Assembly: GCF_014284195.1 (NCBI RefSeq)
Contig: NZ_JACOGC010000001.1
Span: 682,001 to 746,000, forward strand
DNA: 64,000 nt
From: Cognatundibacterium griseum
Lineage (GTDB): Bacteria > Pseudomonadota > Gammaproteobacteria > Burkholderiales > Burkholderiaceae_D
Reading direction: 5' to 3'
Under the pieces are notes generated by a model. It worked only from the letters and a program-made list of their open reading frames with translations. It was not told where the DNA came from and did no database searches. Positions within the stretch are counted from its first letter, which is position 1. Each line of letters begins with the position of its first letter. This document shows, piece after piece, positions 37,851-47,433 of the stretch. The translations under genes and the position numbers were made by a program.

Positions 37851-38585
37851 ATGAGCAATACTACCCATTTTGGTTACACCACTGTCGAAGAAGACCAGAA
37901 AGTCCATAAAGTCGCTGAAGTGTTTCACTCAGTGGCAGCCAAGTACGACATCATGAATGACGTGATGTCTGCCGGATTGCACCGGCTCTGGAAGGTCTTC
38001 ACGATCGCGCAGGCAGGTGTCCGGCCTGGTTTCAAGGTGCTCGATATTGCGGGAGGAACCGGTGACCTGACCAAGGAATTTGTGAGACAGGCCGGTAAAA
38101 CTGGGGAGGTCTGGCATACCGATATCAATGAATCCATGTTGCGGGTTGGCCGGGACCGGCTCTTGAATAAAGGCCTGATCACCCCCACTTTGCTCTGTGA
38201 TGCGGAAAAATTGCCATTTCCGGACAATTACTTTGATCGTGTGACGGTCGCATTCGGTTTGCGCAATATGACGCACAAGGATCAGGCGTTGGCAGAAATG
38301 CAGCGGGTACTGAAACCGGGCGGGAAGTTGCTGGTACTGGAATTTTCCAAAGTACCAGAAATATTGCAAAAGCCATACGATGTTTACTCGTTCAAGGTAT
38401 TGCCATGGATGGGGCAAAAAATTGCCGGTGATGCCGACAGTTATCGCTACCTGGCGGAATCGATCCGGATGCATCCCGATCAGGAAACCCTGAAAGGCAT
38501 GCTGGAGACGGCAGGTCTGGAAAATGTACAGTATTTCAATCTGACCGCAGGCGTAGCAGCCTTGCATACAGGTATTAAACTTTAA
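37851..38585 (+). CDS. ubiE: UbiE, demethylmenaquinone/2-methoxy-6-polyprenyl-1,4-benzoquinol methylase
   Basis: SAM-dependent C-methyltransferase of ubiquinone synthesis. The 244 residues contain the family signature [17 protein letters not shown], motif [16 protein letters not shown], and [16 protein letters not shown]. Followed by a Tim44-like gene and by ubiJ and ubiB on the same strand, the standard betaproteobacterial ubiquinone locus. A GGAG ribosome site lies upstream of the ATG. Confidence 0.98.
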   Translation: MSNTTHFGYTTVEEDQKVHKVAEVFHSVAAKYDIMNDVMSAGLHRLWKVFTIAQAGVRPGFKVLDIAGGTGDLTKEFVRQAGKTGEVWHTDINESMLRVGRDRLLNKGLITPTLLCDAEKLPFPDNYFDRVTVAFGLRNMTHKDQALAEMQRVLKPGGKLLVLEFSKVPEILQKPYDVYSFKVLPWMGQKIAGDADSYRYLAESIRMHPDQETLKGMLETAGLENVQYFNLTAGVAALHTGIKL

Positions 38586-38613
38586 TTCGCTGATGAAGCA
38601 ACAAGGAGTGTGA

Positions 38614-39534
38614 ATGAAAAAATTTCTGATCGCGGTGATCATGCTGGCAAGTATGCTGAGCATGACCATGCATGATGCTGATGCCAAGCGTCTGGGTGGC
38701 GGCGGTTCGGTTGGTCGCCAGTCTACCAATGTGTCACGCCAGGCCACACAGCCTTCCGGCATGAACAATACGAATCAGGCACGCCCGGCAGCTGCGCCGC
38801 AGCCAGCGGTGCAACCGGCACCCGTTCCGGCACCGGTGACCGCCAAGCCAGCCAGCCCATGGAAGGGCGTGGTCGGTGGACTGATCGGCGGTGCCTTGCT
38901 GGGTGCAGCCTTGTCCCATTTTGGCCTGGGTGGCGCTGCTGCCAGCATGCTGGGTTCATTGCTGACATTTGCGCTGATCGCTTTTGCGATCATGTTTATC
39001 ATTCGTCTGTTCCGTGGCAATAAAACTGCAGACGATGCACCGTCTGCATTTGCACAGCCGGCTTATGCCGGCGGCACAATGCAGGCAACGCCTGAAATTG
39101 GCGCCCGTCTGGAGCCGCAGTCTTTCCAGGGCAGCGCAGCGGCACCGGCGACCACCTGGGGGATTCCGGCAGATTTTGATGTTCCCGGCTTTTTGCGGAA
39201 TGCCAAAACCTATTTCATCCGTCTGCAGGCGGCATGGGATAAGGCAGACATTAATGATCTGCGCGAATTCACTACGCCGGAAATGTACGCAGAATTAAAA
39301 CTGGAAATCCAGGAACGCGGCCCGGCTCCGAATGTGACAGACGTTGTTTCGATCGATGCTGAATTGCTGGGTATTGAAACCGTGGGGCCTGATCATCTGG
39401 CAAGCGTTAAATTTACCGGCATGATCAAAGAGGCGCAGAATGCGCCGGCAGAAGCGTTCAATGAAGTCTGGAATTTGTCCAAACCTGTGAATGGCCAGGG
39501 TGGATGGGTGCTGGCAGGCATTCAGCAAATGTGA
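38614..39534 (+). CDS. Tim44-domain protein
   Basis: A 306-residue protein with signal sequence or first membrane helix (about 1-25), a Gln/Pro/Ala-rich linker, a Gly/Ala-rich second membrane helix near 95-135 (GLIGGALLGAALSHFG, then IAFAIMFIIRLFRG), and a C-terminal Tim44/MRPL45-like domain from about 185 (FLRNAKTYFIRLQAAWDKADINDLREFTTPEMY). The inner-membrane protein is a constant neighbour of ubiE and ubiB in Burkholderiales; role unknown. Confidence 0.9.
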   Translation: MKKFLIAVIMLASMLSMTMHDADAKRLGGGGSVGRQSTNVSRQATQPSGMNNTNQARPAAAPQPAVQPAPVPAPVTAKPASPWKGVVGGLIGGALLGAALSHFGLGGAAASMLGSLLTFALIAFAIMFIIRLFRGNKTADDAPSAFAQPAYAGGTMQATPEIGARLEPQSFQGSAAAPATTWGIPADFDVPGFLRNAKTYFIRLQAAWDKADINDLREFTTPEMYAELKLEIQERGPAPNVTDVVSIDAELLGIETVGPDHLASVKFTGMIKEAQNAPAEAFNEVWNLSKPVNGQGGWVLAGIQQM

Positions 39535-39605
39535 TGCTGTCTTTATCTGGGTCAAGCCGGATGCCGGGCATCGCTTGATTCCGCAGATAAACTGTTAAAC
39601 TGGAG

Positions 39606-39634
39606 ACCGTCCGCTATATTGCCGGACGGTTTTT
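39606..39634 (+). terminator. Terminator after the Tim44-domain gene
   Basis: ACCGTCCG / CGGACGGT stem around a nine-base loop, followed by TTTTT. It separates the ubiE-Tim44 genes from ubiJ-ubiB. Confidence 0.85.
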
Positions 39635-39742
39635 CATTTGAGGTGTGCGTGTTGCCGGTAACCGTTACGTCAAGGCTTCTTCTTATGGTGCGCGTCATTT
39701 CTGCATAATCAGCGCATCGGTTGCCGCCTTTTATTTATTCCT

Positions 39743-40324
39743 ATGATTTCAATTGCTCCTTTTATCAATCATTTGCTTGCGCAGGAATCCTGGGCCAGGA
39801 AATTGCTGCTTCCGCATGCCGGGGAAATCGCCTGTATCGATGCTGAAATCATCCGGATACGCTTGCTGGTTGGTGCAGATGGCCTGCTGATCAACGCAGA
39901 TGCATCCGCTCCGGCAAATGTGACGATCCGTATCCGTCCAGCAGATATTCCTTTGATTCTGCAACATCGTGAACAGGCGTTTTCTTATGTGCGGATTGAC
40001 GGCGATGCAGATTTCGCCAATACGATTTCGACGCTGAGCCAGCAATTGCGGTGGGAAGCCGAGACCGATCTGAGCCGCATCGTCGGTGATATCGCGGCTG
40101 TGCGCATGGTGGGCGGCGCCCGTTCAGCCATGACTTATGTACAGCAGACCCATCAGAAATTACAGGAAAATCTGGCGGAGTATTTTCTGGATGAAAATCC
40201 TCTGCTGGTGCGTCCTGCTGAGGTGCAGGAGTTTGCAGCGGGAGTCAATAAAACACGCGATGATGTGGAGCGTCTGCTCAAACGCATGGATAAAATAGAA
40301 AAACAACAAAAGGTACGTTCATGA
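39743..40324 (+). CDS. ubiJ: UbiJ, ubiquinone biosynthesis accessory factor
   Basis: A 193-residue SCP2-type lipid-binding protein that helps hold ubiquinone intermediates for the soluble Ubi complex. The SCP2-like fold occupies the first 110 residues ([44 protein letters not shown]), and a helical tail ([25 protein letters not shown]) follows. It overlaps ubiB by ATGA at 40321-40324. Confidence 0.93.
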   Translation: MISIAPFINHLLAQESWARKLLLPHAGEIACIDAEIIRIRLLVGADGLLINADASAPANVTIRIRPADIPLILQHREQAFSYVRIDGDADFANTISTLSQQLRWEAETDLSRIVGDIAAVRMVGGARSAMTYVQQTHQKLQENLAEYFLDENPLLVRPAEVQEFAAGVNKTRDDVERLLKRMDKIEKQQKVRS

Positions 40325-41886
40325 TTTTGAAATTTTTGCGTTTGCTGAAAATTATCCGCGTCACCCTGCGCTATGGCATTGATGAAATCGTGATTTCCGG
40401 TTTTCAGGTTCCGCGTATTGCCCGGTGGCTGGAGACCGTACTATTCTGGCGTGATTTATCTGCGCCGCGCGGAGAACGGTTGCGCAAGGCGCTGGAAGAC
40501 TTGGGGCCTATCTTTGTGAAACTGGGTCAGGTGCTCTCTACCAGACGCGATCTGATGCCGGCAGACATTGCCGATGAGCTGGCGAAGTTGCAGGACAGGG
40601 TTCCGTCGTTTGATCCTGATCTGGCAATTGCCCAGATCCAGAAATCGCTGGGTGCGCATCCTGATCAGTTATTTGCGGATTTTGAACGGATACCGGTGGC
40701 TTCCGCGTCGATCGCGCAAGTGCACTTTGCCACGCTGAAAGATGGACGGGAAGTGGCAGTGAAAGTCTTGCGTCCCGGTATGAAAGAAACCATCGATAAA
40801 GATGTCGCGCTGATGCAGATTGCAGCCGGGTGGCTGGAAACGCTATGGGCCGATGGCAAGCGTCTCAAGGCACGCGAAGTCGTGGCCGAATTTGATAAGT
40901 ACTTGCACGATGAACTTGATCTGATGCGCGAGGCGGCGAATGCCAGCCAGTTACGCCGCAATTTCCATGACTCGGATTTGTTGCTGGTACCGGAAATGCA
41001 CTGGGATTATTGCTCCTCTTCCGTGATCGTGATGGAGCGCATGAAAGGGATTCCGGTTTCGCAGATCGATCAGTTGCGTGAGGCAGGTGTGGATTTGTCG
41101 AAACTGTCACGCGATGGCGTCACGATATTTTTCACCCAGATTTTCCGGGATGGTTTTTTTCATGCCGATATGCATCCGGGGAATATCCTGGTCTCGACCG
41201 ACCCTGCATCCTTTGGCCGTTATATCGCGCTGGATTTCGGTATCGTCGGCACGCTCAATGATTTCGACAAGGACTATCTGTCGCAGAATTTTCTGGCATT
41301 TTTTCAGCGGGATTATAAGCGGGTGGCCGAAGCGCATATTGAATCCGGATGGGCTCCGAAAGAAACACGGGTCGATGAACTGGAGGCTGCGGTCCGGGCG
41401 TGCTGTGAACCGATCTTTGACCGGCCGCTGAAAGATATCTCGTTTGGTCAGGTGCTGTTGCGTCTGTTCCAGACCTCGCGCCGTTTTAATGTGGAAGTGC
41501 AGCCGCAGCTGGTGCTGTTGCAAAAGACCTTGCTGAATATTGAAGGACTGGGGCGTCAGCTCGATCCTGAGCTCGACTTATGGAAAACCGCCAAACCTTA
41601 TCTGGAACGCTGGATGAGCGAGCAGGTCGGCTGGCGTGGCCTGATCGATAAACTGAAAACGGAAGCGCCGCGATATAGTCATATCTTTCCACAATTGCCG
41701 AGGCTGGCGCATCAGGCTTTGCTGCGCGCCGGTGATGGCAACCCGCAGCAGGAAATGCTGGCGGCATTGCTGGCTGAGCAGCGCAGCACCAATAATCTCT
41801 TGCGGGTGATCGTGTATTTTGGCGGTGGATTGTGCGCCGGTATTCTTGCTGCGCAACTGCTGCTGCATTTTTACTGGATAGATTAA
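40321..41886 (+). CDS. ubiB: UbiB, ubiquinone biosynthesis atypical kinase/ATPase
   Basis: A 521-residue ABC1/ADCK-family protein needed for ubiquinone synthesis. Visible: KxGQ motif in [16 protein letters not shown], an Ala-rich nucleotide loop (ASASIAQVH), VKVLRPG, catalytic core [12 protein letters not shown] with ALDFGIVG, and one or two C-terminal membrane helices ([20 protein letters not shown]). It is translationally coupled to ubiJ and ends 19 bp before the next gene. Confidence 0.97.
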   Translation: MILKFLRLLKIIRVTLRYGIDEIVISGFQVPRIARWLETVLFWRDLSAPRGERLRKALEDLGPIFVKLGQVLSTRRDLMPADIADELAKLQDRVPSFDPDLAIAQIQKSLGAHPDQLFADFERIPVASASIAQVHFATLKDGREVAVKVLRPGMKETIDKDVALMQIAAGWLETLWADGKRLKAREVVAEFDKYLHDELDLMREAANASQLRRNFHDSDLLLVPEMHWDYCSSSVIVMERMKGIPVSQIDQLREAGVDLSKLSRDGVTIFFTQIFRDGFFHADMHPGNILVSTDPASFGRYIALDFGIVGTLNDFDKDYLSQNFLAFFQRDYKRVAEAHIESGWAPKETRVDELEAAVRACCEPIFDRPLKDISFGQVLLRLFQTSRRFNVEVQPQLVLLQKTLLNIEGLGRQLDPELDLWKTAKPYLERWMSEQVGWRGLIDKLKTEAPRYSHIFPQLPRLAHQALLRAGDGNPQQEMLAALLAEQRSTNNLLRVIVYFGGGLCAGILAAQLLLHFYWID

Positions 41887-41905
41887 GCAGGGAAGGGCAG
41901 GCAGC

Positions 41906-42523
41906 ATGGCAGATTTTATACACCGCGACCCGACCCATCCGGAATTCTGGAATGAGCGCTTTCGTAAGGATTTTACGCCCTGGGATAAAGGCGACGTGCC
42001 TGCTGCCCTGCAGGAATTTGTTGCACAATCAGCGCGTCCGTTATCAACGCTGATTCCTGGCTGCGGTAATGGATATGAAGCGGCACTTCTGGCGCAGGCA
42101 GGATGGCCTGTGGTGGCGATTGATTTTTCTGCCGCTGCGGTGCAAAGCGCACGGGCCATGATCGGTACATGGGGACATCATGTGCAAGAGGCGGATTTTT
42201 TCACATACCAGCCTCAGGTGCCGCTGGAGCTGATTTATGAACGTGCATTTTTTTGTGCCTTGCCACCTGCCCGCAGGCCGGACATTACCCGTCGCTGGTC
42301 AGCGTTGCTGCCAGCCGGAGGATTGCTGGCAGGATTTATTTATCTGGATGATGCGCCAGAAGCAAGTCAGAAAGGCCCGCCGTTCTCAGTGCATCCGGCT
42401 GACTGGCAGGCGCTGATGACACCGTATTTTGAATTGATTGCTGAGGCTGCGGTGGCAGATTCCTTGCCGGTGTTTGCAGGCAAAGAACGCTGGCAGATAT
42501 GGCGGCGTCTGGCTCATGAATAG
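41906..42523 (+). CDS. SAM-dependent methyltransferase, thiopurine methyltransferase family
   Basis: A 205-residue protein with the TPMT-type N-terminus (DPTHPEFWNERFRKDFTPWDKGDVPAAL), motif I TLIPGCGNGYEAALLAQAGW and FFCALPPARRPD. Family members methylate thiols or selenium/tellurium oxyanions; the substrate here is not known. It lies 19 bp downstream of ubiB and may be co-transcribed. Confidence 0.92.
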   Translation: MADFIHRDPTHPEFWNERFRKDFTPWDKGDVPAALQEFVAQSARPLSTLIPGCGNGYEAALLAQAGWPVVAIDFSAAAVQSARAMIGTWGHHVQEADFFTYQPQVPLELIYERAFFCALPPARRPDITRRWSALLPAGGLLAGFIYLDDAPEASQKGPPFSVHPADWQALMTPYFELIAEAAVADSLPVFAGKERWQIWRRLAHE

Positions 42524-42619
42524 TTTTCTGCCCAGACTTTTTAGAGTATTTTCCGGTCCAGACTGCATATCCTGCATCCTTCTTTGATATCGATATCGCC
42601 TTTCAACAACTGACTTTCT

Positions 42620-43978
42620 ATGCGCCTGATCCGACATCTTTCTCCGCTTGAGCAAATACCGGGCATTCCGCTACAGGCTGAACAGGTCAGAACTTTACTG
42701 AGTGCGGCTGAGTACCGGCAGGCGCTGATGACTGCGATTGCTCAGGCCAAGCACCGGATCTATCTGTGCAGTCTGTATCTGCAGAATGATGAAGCCGGCG
42801 CGCTGGTGATGGCGGCTTTGTATGCGGCAAAAGCGAGACGGCCCGCGATTGATATCGTGGTGCTGGTTGACTGGCACCGGGCGCAGCGGGGGTTAATCGG
42901 AGAGGCACGTGTACCGGGCAAGGTGGCAGGCAACGCAGCCTGGTATCAGGAACTCAGCCGCTCGCAGGCAGAACAGATTCCCGTCTATGGCGTTCCGGTG
43001 CAGACAAGAGAGTTATTTGGCGTGTTGCATCTGAAGGGCTTCATCATTGATGATACGGTGATCTACAGCGGTGCCAGCATTAACAATGTGTATCTGCATC
43101 AGCAGGATAAATACCGGCATGACCGTTACCTGTTGATTGACAATGCCATGCTCGCGACTACGATGGTGAATTTCATTCGCCGGCATTTGCTGTCAGCATC
43201 TGCTGTGCACCGGCTGGATAAGCCGGATATTCCGCCAACCGGCAGTTTGCGCCATGAAATCCGCGAGTTCCGGGCTCAGCTGAAAAAAGCGAGATACCAG
43301 TTTGATGCCGGCTATTCTGAATCTCAGTCTGGTCTCAGCGTGACTCCGCTGGTGGGTGTCGGGAAAAATAATCCGCTGAACCGGGTGATTTGCCAGCTGT
43401 TTGCAGCCAGCCGTCATCAGATCACGATCTGCACACCGTATTTTAATTTTCCGCTGGCAGTTACCCGGGAGATCAACCGTGCCTTAAAGCGAGGCGTGCG
43501 GGTCGATATCATCGTTGGCGATAAAACGGCGAATGATTTTTTTATTGATCCGGCCCAGCCATTCAAAGTCATTTCTGCTTTACCTTATTTATATGAAATG
43601 AATCTGCGGCGTTTCGTGAAGGTACATCAGGCCGATATCGTCAGGGGACAGCTGGGAGTGCATCTGTGGTGCGAAGGCGAGAATACTTATCATCTCAAGG
43701 GAATCTGGGCAGACCAGCAGTATGCACTGATGACGGGTAATAATCTGAATCCACGCGCTTTCCGGCTGGATCTGGAAAATGCCTTGCTGATTCGCGATCC
43801 TGTGCGGGCGTTGCAGCAGCAGTGGAGTGCTGAATTATCCAGTATCCGTCAGCACACAAAGACGATCCTGCATTACCGGGAAATTCAGGAAATCAGAGAT
43901 TACCCGGAACAGGTACGACGGTTGTTGGCCCGGCTAAGCACGATCCGGCTCGACCGGCTGGCTTATCGCGTGCTGTAA
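42620..43978 (+). CDS. pssA: PssA, CDP-diacylglycerol--serine O-phosphatidyltransferase
   Basis: Makes phosphatidylserine, precursor of phosphatidylethanolamine. The 452 residues are of the phospholipase-D superfamily type found in E. coli, with two HKD-like motifs: H137-L-K (HLKGFIIDDTVIYSGASIN) and HLKGIWADQQYALMTGNN. Length equals the E. coli enzyme (451). This differs from the CDP-alcohol-type synthase found in many other bacteria. Membrane-associated and ribosome-bound in the known case. Confidence 0.95.
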   Translation: MRLIRHLSPLEQIPGIPLQAEQVRTLLSAAEYRQALMTAIAQAKHRIYLCSLYLQNDEAGALVMAALYAAKARRPAIDIVVLVDWHRAQRGLIGEARVPGKVAGNAAWYQELSRSQAEQIPVYGVPVQTRELFGVLHLKGFIIDDTVIYSGASINNVYLHQQDKYRHDRYLLIDNAMLATTMVNFIRRHLLSASAVHRLDKPDIPPTGSLRHEIREFRAQLKKARYQFDAGYSESQSGLSVTPLVGVGKNNPLNRVICQLFAASRHQITICTPYFNFPLAVTREINRALKRGVRVDIIVGDKTANDFFIDPAQPFKVISALPYLYEMNLRRFVKVHQADIVRGQLGVHLWCEGENTYHLKGIWADQQYALMTGNNLNPRAFRLDLENALLIRDPVRALQQQWSAELSSIRQHTKTILHYREIQEIRDYPEQVRRLLARLSTIRLDRLAYRVL

Positions 43979-43998
43979 TTCCCTAGTGGGCGCGGCAG

Positions 43999-44817
43999 TC
44001 AGCGTATGAGGCTGGCTGACGGATCGAGGCGAATGACTTGTAGCGGAGCGACTTCGTTCGGAAGCCATTTCTGGTAAATGCGGGTGAAGCTGCCATCTTT
44101 TTTGATCGCCCGCAGCGCATCTTCCCAGAGCCTGACCGTCGCTTGGGCTGTCTGGCTTGAAAATGCCAGATACAGCTCCAGGCTGTCCAGCACTTTGACC
44201 TTTTCGACGTCATCCGGGGAATGCCCGGTTTCTTTCATGATGGACGGCACCACCAGGCTGCCTTCAACCCAGAGGTCAAAACGTTTTGCCATCAGCATAT
44301 TGGCGATGATGTGTGGAGTTCCTGCCAGTTCGAGATTGTAATATCCTTTTTTTCGGGCAGTGTCTGCAAAAATACTGGAGCGGTAGGCACCGACCTTCAT
44401 CTTTTGTAAGTCATCCCCCAGGTTTTGCAAGTAGGCTGCATTACCTTTCCGGGTATACAGTGCTGTGCTCGAAACGGCAACGGGTCCGAGCAAGATCATT
44501 AGTTTTTCACGCTCTTCGGAACGGCCGACTGTAAAGAGCAGCACGTTGGGTTCTTCCAGCACCGCTTTGTAACCGCGCGCCCAGGGAACAACCTGAATCG
44601 GGTGATGGCTGCCTATCCTTGCCTGTATCGCCTGAACGATATCAACGGCGAGCCCTTCCGCATGCATTCCCTGACCAAAGCTGACCGGCGGCCAGTCTTC
44701 GGTATAAATCTGGAGTTCTTGTGCATTGACGGACATTGCAGACAGCCAGCCGCACAGGAGTGCTGCGCACTGGAGCAGGCGTATCCGGGAAAATCGCAGC
44801 GCGCTGGATCTGATCAT
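43999..44817 (-). CDS. Periplasmic solute-binding protein, SBP_bac_3 family
   Basis: A 272-residue protein with signal peptide (about 1-32, ending VNAQ) and the family-3 binding fold: LQIYTEDWPPVSF, GLAVDIVQAIQAR, VGRSEEREKLM. Such proteins bind amino acids or similar solutes. No permease or ATPase gene lies nearby, so it may feed a distant transporter or act as a sensor. The start at 44817 (ATG) is preferred for the signal peptide; a GTG at 44850 is in frame. Confidence 0.85.
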   Translation of the reverse strand: MIRSSALRFSRIRLLQCAALLCGWLSAMSVNAQELQIYTEDWPPVSFGQGMHAEGLAVDIVQAIQARIGSHHPIQVVPWARGYKAVLEEPNVLLFTVGRSEEREKLMILLGPVAVSSTALYTRKGNAAYLQNLGDDLQKMKVGAYRSSIFADTARKKGYYNLELAGTPHIIANMLMAKRFDLWVEGSLVVPSIMKETGHSPDDVEKVKVLDSLELYLAFSSQTAQATVRLWEDALRAIKKDGSFTRIYQKWLPNEVAPLQVIRLDPSASLIR

Positions 44818-44970
44818 GGTGGAAACCGATACCCTTTGAAAAGAGATCACTCAGTATTAACATTTGCAGATACATTTGCCGTATGAATCAATTTACTTGA
44901 TTTGGATTTAATCTGCCAAGTTATTTTTATGCTATGTCGCCAGTAGGGTTTTACTTTCAGCAAAAAAAAA

Positions 44971-46134
44971 CTATTTCACAGGCGACTGTTCCACAGGCCT
45001 TAACTGAGGACGCAGATTTTTTTTGAGCTGACGCAAATGAAAAATCTGCTCACCCGCATAGCGCCGCCACCACGAGTTGCGCACACATTGGTATTCGGTG
45101 TAACGAATGACCTCAGGATTCCAGCGGGTTTTTGAAATATCTTCACCTACCGAGAGATTGATCCGGCGTATGTCCTGTTGAAACGCCCATTGTATGGTTT
45201 CTGCCACGACGGTCGTCATGACGCTGTACCGCGCGTAGGCCAGATCGTAACCGGAGTAATACAGATAGAGCTCGTCATTCATCCGGAAACCAAGGCGGAG
45301 TGCAACGATGTTCTGATTCAGCTTCAGACAGAATAGATACATCCGGCTGGCAAAGGGAGAGTCCAGCAACAACGATAGAAATGCCTGGTGCCTCGGATGG
45401 GAAAAATAATCAGGGTGTTCCACCGTATTGGCAGCAGCAGCGCGGTGACGGTGCAGGGCATAAAAAGCAGGCAGATGCTTCTGAACCTGCTCCCGCCCCT
45501 GAAAGGCGATGAATTCCATCTGCAGCGAATCCCGCTTTAACGAGTTATAGCATCGTCTTAAAGATTCCTTGATATTGCGTTTGAGCTGGCTTTTAAATGA
45601 CGGCCAGTCGCCATTCAGATGCAGGACGTAATTGGGGATGCTGCGTTCCGTCAGCGGGCATAGCGCATGATTGTTGCGTAAAAACTGTTCGGCCTGATGG
45701 GTCTGATGGATGATCTGGAATTCGGTCAGACCAAACATTTCATGTTGCGTCAGTTGTTCCCACATACCGAGTATTACCTGTTCGTAACCGGGTAGCGTTA
45801 AAGGGACGCGCAGCTCGGTCAGATTCGGGTCGGCGCCGAAGGGCCGTACATAACGGTATAAGAATATTCTCTGAAAACCGATATGGCTATTGGTCAGCGG
45901 CATGACAGCAACCAGTTCGTCACCGTTGAAAATGGCCGCAATCGCCGGAAGGTTCCGGTGCAGCAGGGAATTATCGTTAAAGATTTTCCACCAGCATAAA
46001 TTCCAGTCGTAGGTCTGAAAAGGCAGGATATGACACACTTTCTGTTCCAAAGCGCGCCATGCGTTTGCCAGCCCGGTCAGTCCTGCCTCATCTGTGATGA
46101 TGATTTTCTTGAGGGTGGGAGGCAATCCGGGCAT
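44971..46134 (-). CDS. GNAT-like acyltransferase (CelD/BcsL type)
   Basis: A 387-residue protein of the FemAB/CelD-like double-GNAT fold: WRALEQKVCHILPFQTYDWNLCWW near the start, VRPFGADPNLTELRVPLTLPGY, and FKSQLKRNIKESLRRCYNSLKRD with YYSGYDLAYARYSVMTTVV. Relatives add acyl groups to polysaccharides or cell-wall material. It stands between two binding-protein genes on the same strand, without obvious partners. Substrate unknown. Confidence 0.82.
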   Translation of the reverse strand: MPGLPPTLKKIIITDEAGLTGLANAWRALEQKVCHILPFQTYDWNLCWWKIFNDNSLLHRNLPAIAAIFNGDELVAVMPLTNSHIGFQRIFLYRYVRPFGADPNLTELRVPLTLPGYEQVILGMWEQLTQHEMFGLTEFQIIHQTHQAEQFLRNNHALCPLTERSIPNYVLHLNGDWPSFKSQLKRNIKESLRRCYNSLKRDSLQMEFIAFQGREQVQKHLPAFYALHRHRAAAANTVEHPDYFSHPRHQAFLSLLLDSPFASRMYLFCLKLNQNIVALRLGFRMNDELYLYYSGYDLAYARYSVMTTVVAETIQWAFQQDIRRINLSVGEDISKTRWNPEVIRYTEYQCVRNSWWRRYAGEQIFHLRQLKKNLRPQLRPVEQSPVK

Positions 46135-46302
46135 AAGGTTTCAGAGTAGTGATGAGAAGAATACAGGCCTGCAACAGAGTGTTACAAATGGGCAGCCTGA
46201 ATGTATCGTAAGTATCGATACCTGACAAGCTATCCGGCAGCAAGTGGAATTGTGGTTCTATCTCGCCGGGATGTGTGATCGGTGGTGTCGTCAACGAACG
46301 GA

Positions 46303-47055
46303 CTACTCCCGCAGATAGCTGCGCAGGATCAGGGCATAGCTGCCATTTTCCCGGATGGTTTTGAGACCTTTGTTGAACAGGTCACGCTGCTCTTTCCGGT
46401 GAAAGGCGAGCGCTCTGGGGACGGGGCGGAACAAGCGATGAATCTGATAGCGTTCTCTCGCCTGCTGTACACCATACTGCAGGATGGCGAAGTACAGGAA
46501 AGTCCGCTTATCCAGTACGATAACGTCACCGCGCCCGGCATCCAGCATCGGAATCTGGGAACGCTGTTCACCGGCCTCAAAATAAGACGGGCTTGTTTTG
46601 ATAACCGCAGCGAATTCGGGTCCCAGAATACCGGTCGCATTCCGGAAGGCGATTACCCGCTTATCAGCCAGATCAGACAATGTTCGCAATGACCAGTGCT
46701 GATCGCTGAGTGTGACGGCGACATTTTCAAATTCCAGTACCGGATCAGAAAAAAAGACGTTGGGTGTTCCGGCAGGTATTCCCGCAAAACCCGCATCGGC
46801 ATTGCCGCTCCGTACATCGATTTCCATACGCTTGTTATTGGAGCGTATAAATTGTGTCTGTACCCCCTGTGTCGCCAGCGCTTGTGCGATCAGGTCACAG
46901 GCAATGCCTTGGCGCGGGCCATCCAGAACATAAGGTGGAATCGAAGTGACCTGTATGATGAACTCTTCTGCCCGCGCACTGAAGCATGACAAGCTGCAAA
47001 GCAGCGTCGCAATGAAATAACAAAGATGTTGAATCTGCGAACGGAAAAACCGCAT
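46303..47055 (-). CDS. Periplasmic solute-binding protein, SBP_bac_3 family
   Basis: A 250-residue protein with signal peptide (about 1-29, ending ARAEE) and the SBP_bac_3 fold (VTSIPPYVLDGPRQGIACDLIAQALATQG, DAGFAGIPAGTPNVFFSDPVLEF). It is only distantly similar to the protein at 43999-44817, so not a recent duplicate. It also lacks transporter genes. I use the ATG at 47055; the frame opens seven codons earlier with TTG, and neither start has a clear ribosome site. Confidence 0.82.
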   Translation of the reverse strand: MRFFRSQIQHLCYFIATLLCSLSCFSARAEEFIIQVTSIPPYVLDGPRQGIACDLIAQALATQGVQTQFIRSNNKRMEIDVRSGNADAGFAGIPAGTPNVFFSDPVLEFENVAVTLSDQHWSLRTLSDLADKRVIAFRNATGILGPEFAAVIKTSPSYFEAGEQRSQIPMLDAGRGDVIVLDKRTFLYFAILQYGVQQARERYQIHRLFRPVPRALAFHRKEQRDLFNKGLKTIRENGSYALILRSYLRE

Positions 47056-47433
47056 ATCGATAAAATGTAAGGCCAAACCTGATTTGATGATTAACGGAAG
47101 AATGTTTACACCAAGCTGTGCCGGATCTGGTAACGCCAGCAGGAAGCATGTTTTCTAAATCAGCATTTCAGATAGACAGTTTCTGAAGATTGCGCAGCTT
47201 GCCTGCCTGCGATCTTATGTTGAGCAATTTAACGCTGAATTGCAAGCAATCTGCAACGGCCACCAGTTTTCTTTGAATTTGTCAGGCTTCTGTGTTGAAA
47301 TCACGGGCAAAGAAGAGATAAATGCAACCTCCTGTTGCGCAAAGTGTACACCTCGGGATAATCGTGAATCGTCCTTGAAAAATTCAGACACTTCACCTAT
47401 TGTGCAATGCACCAATAATTACAGAGCAAAAAA
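47056..47433. other. Gene-free leader region upstream of kup
   Basis: About 380 bp with no supported gene between the divergent binding-protein gene and kup. It should hold both promoters. I see no recognisable riboswitch or long stem-loop, though the long leader leaves room for one. Confidence 0.4.
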
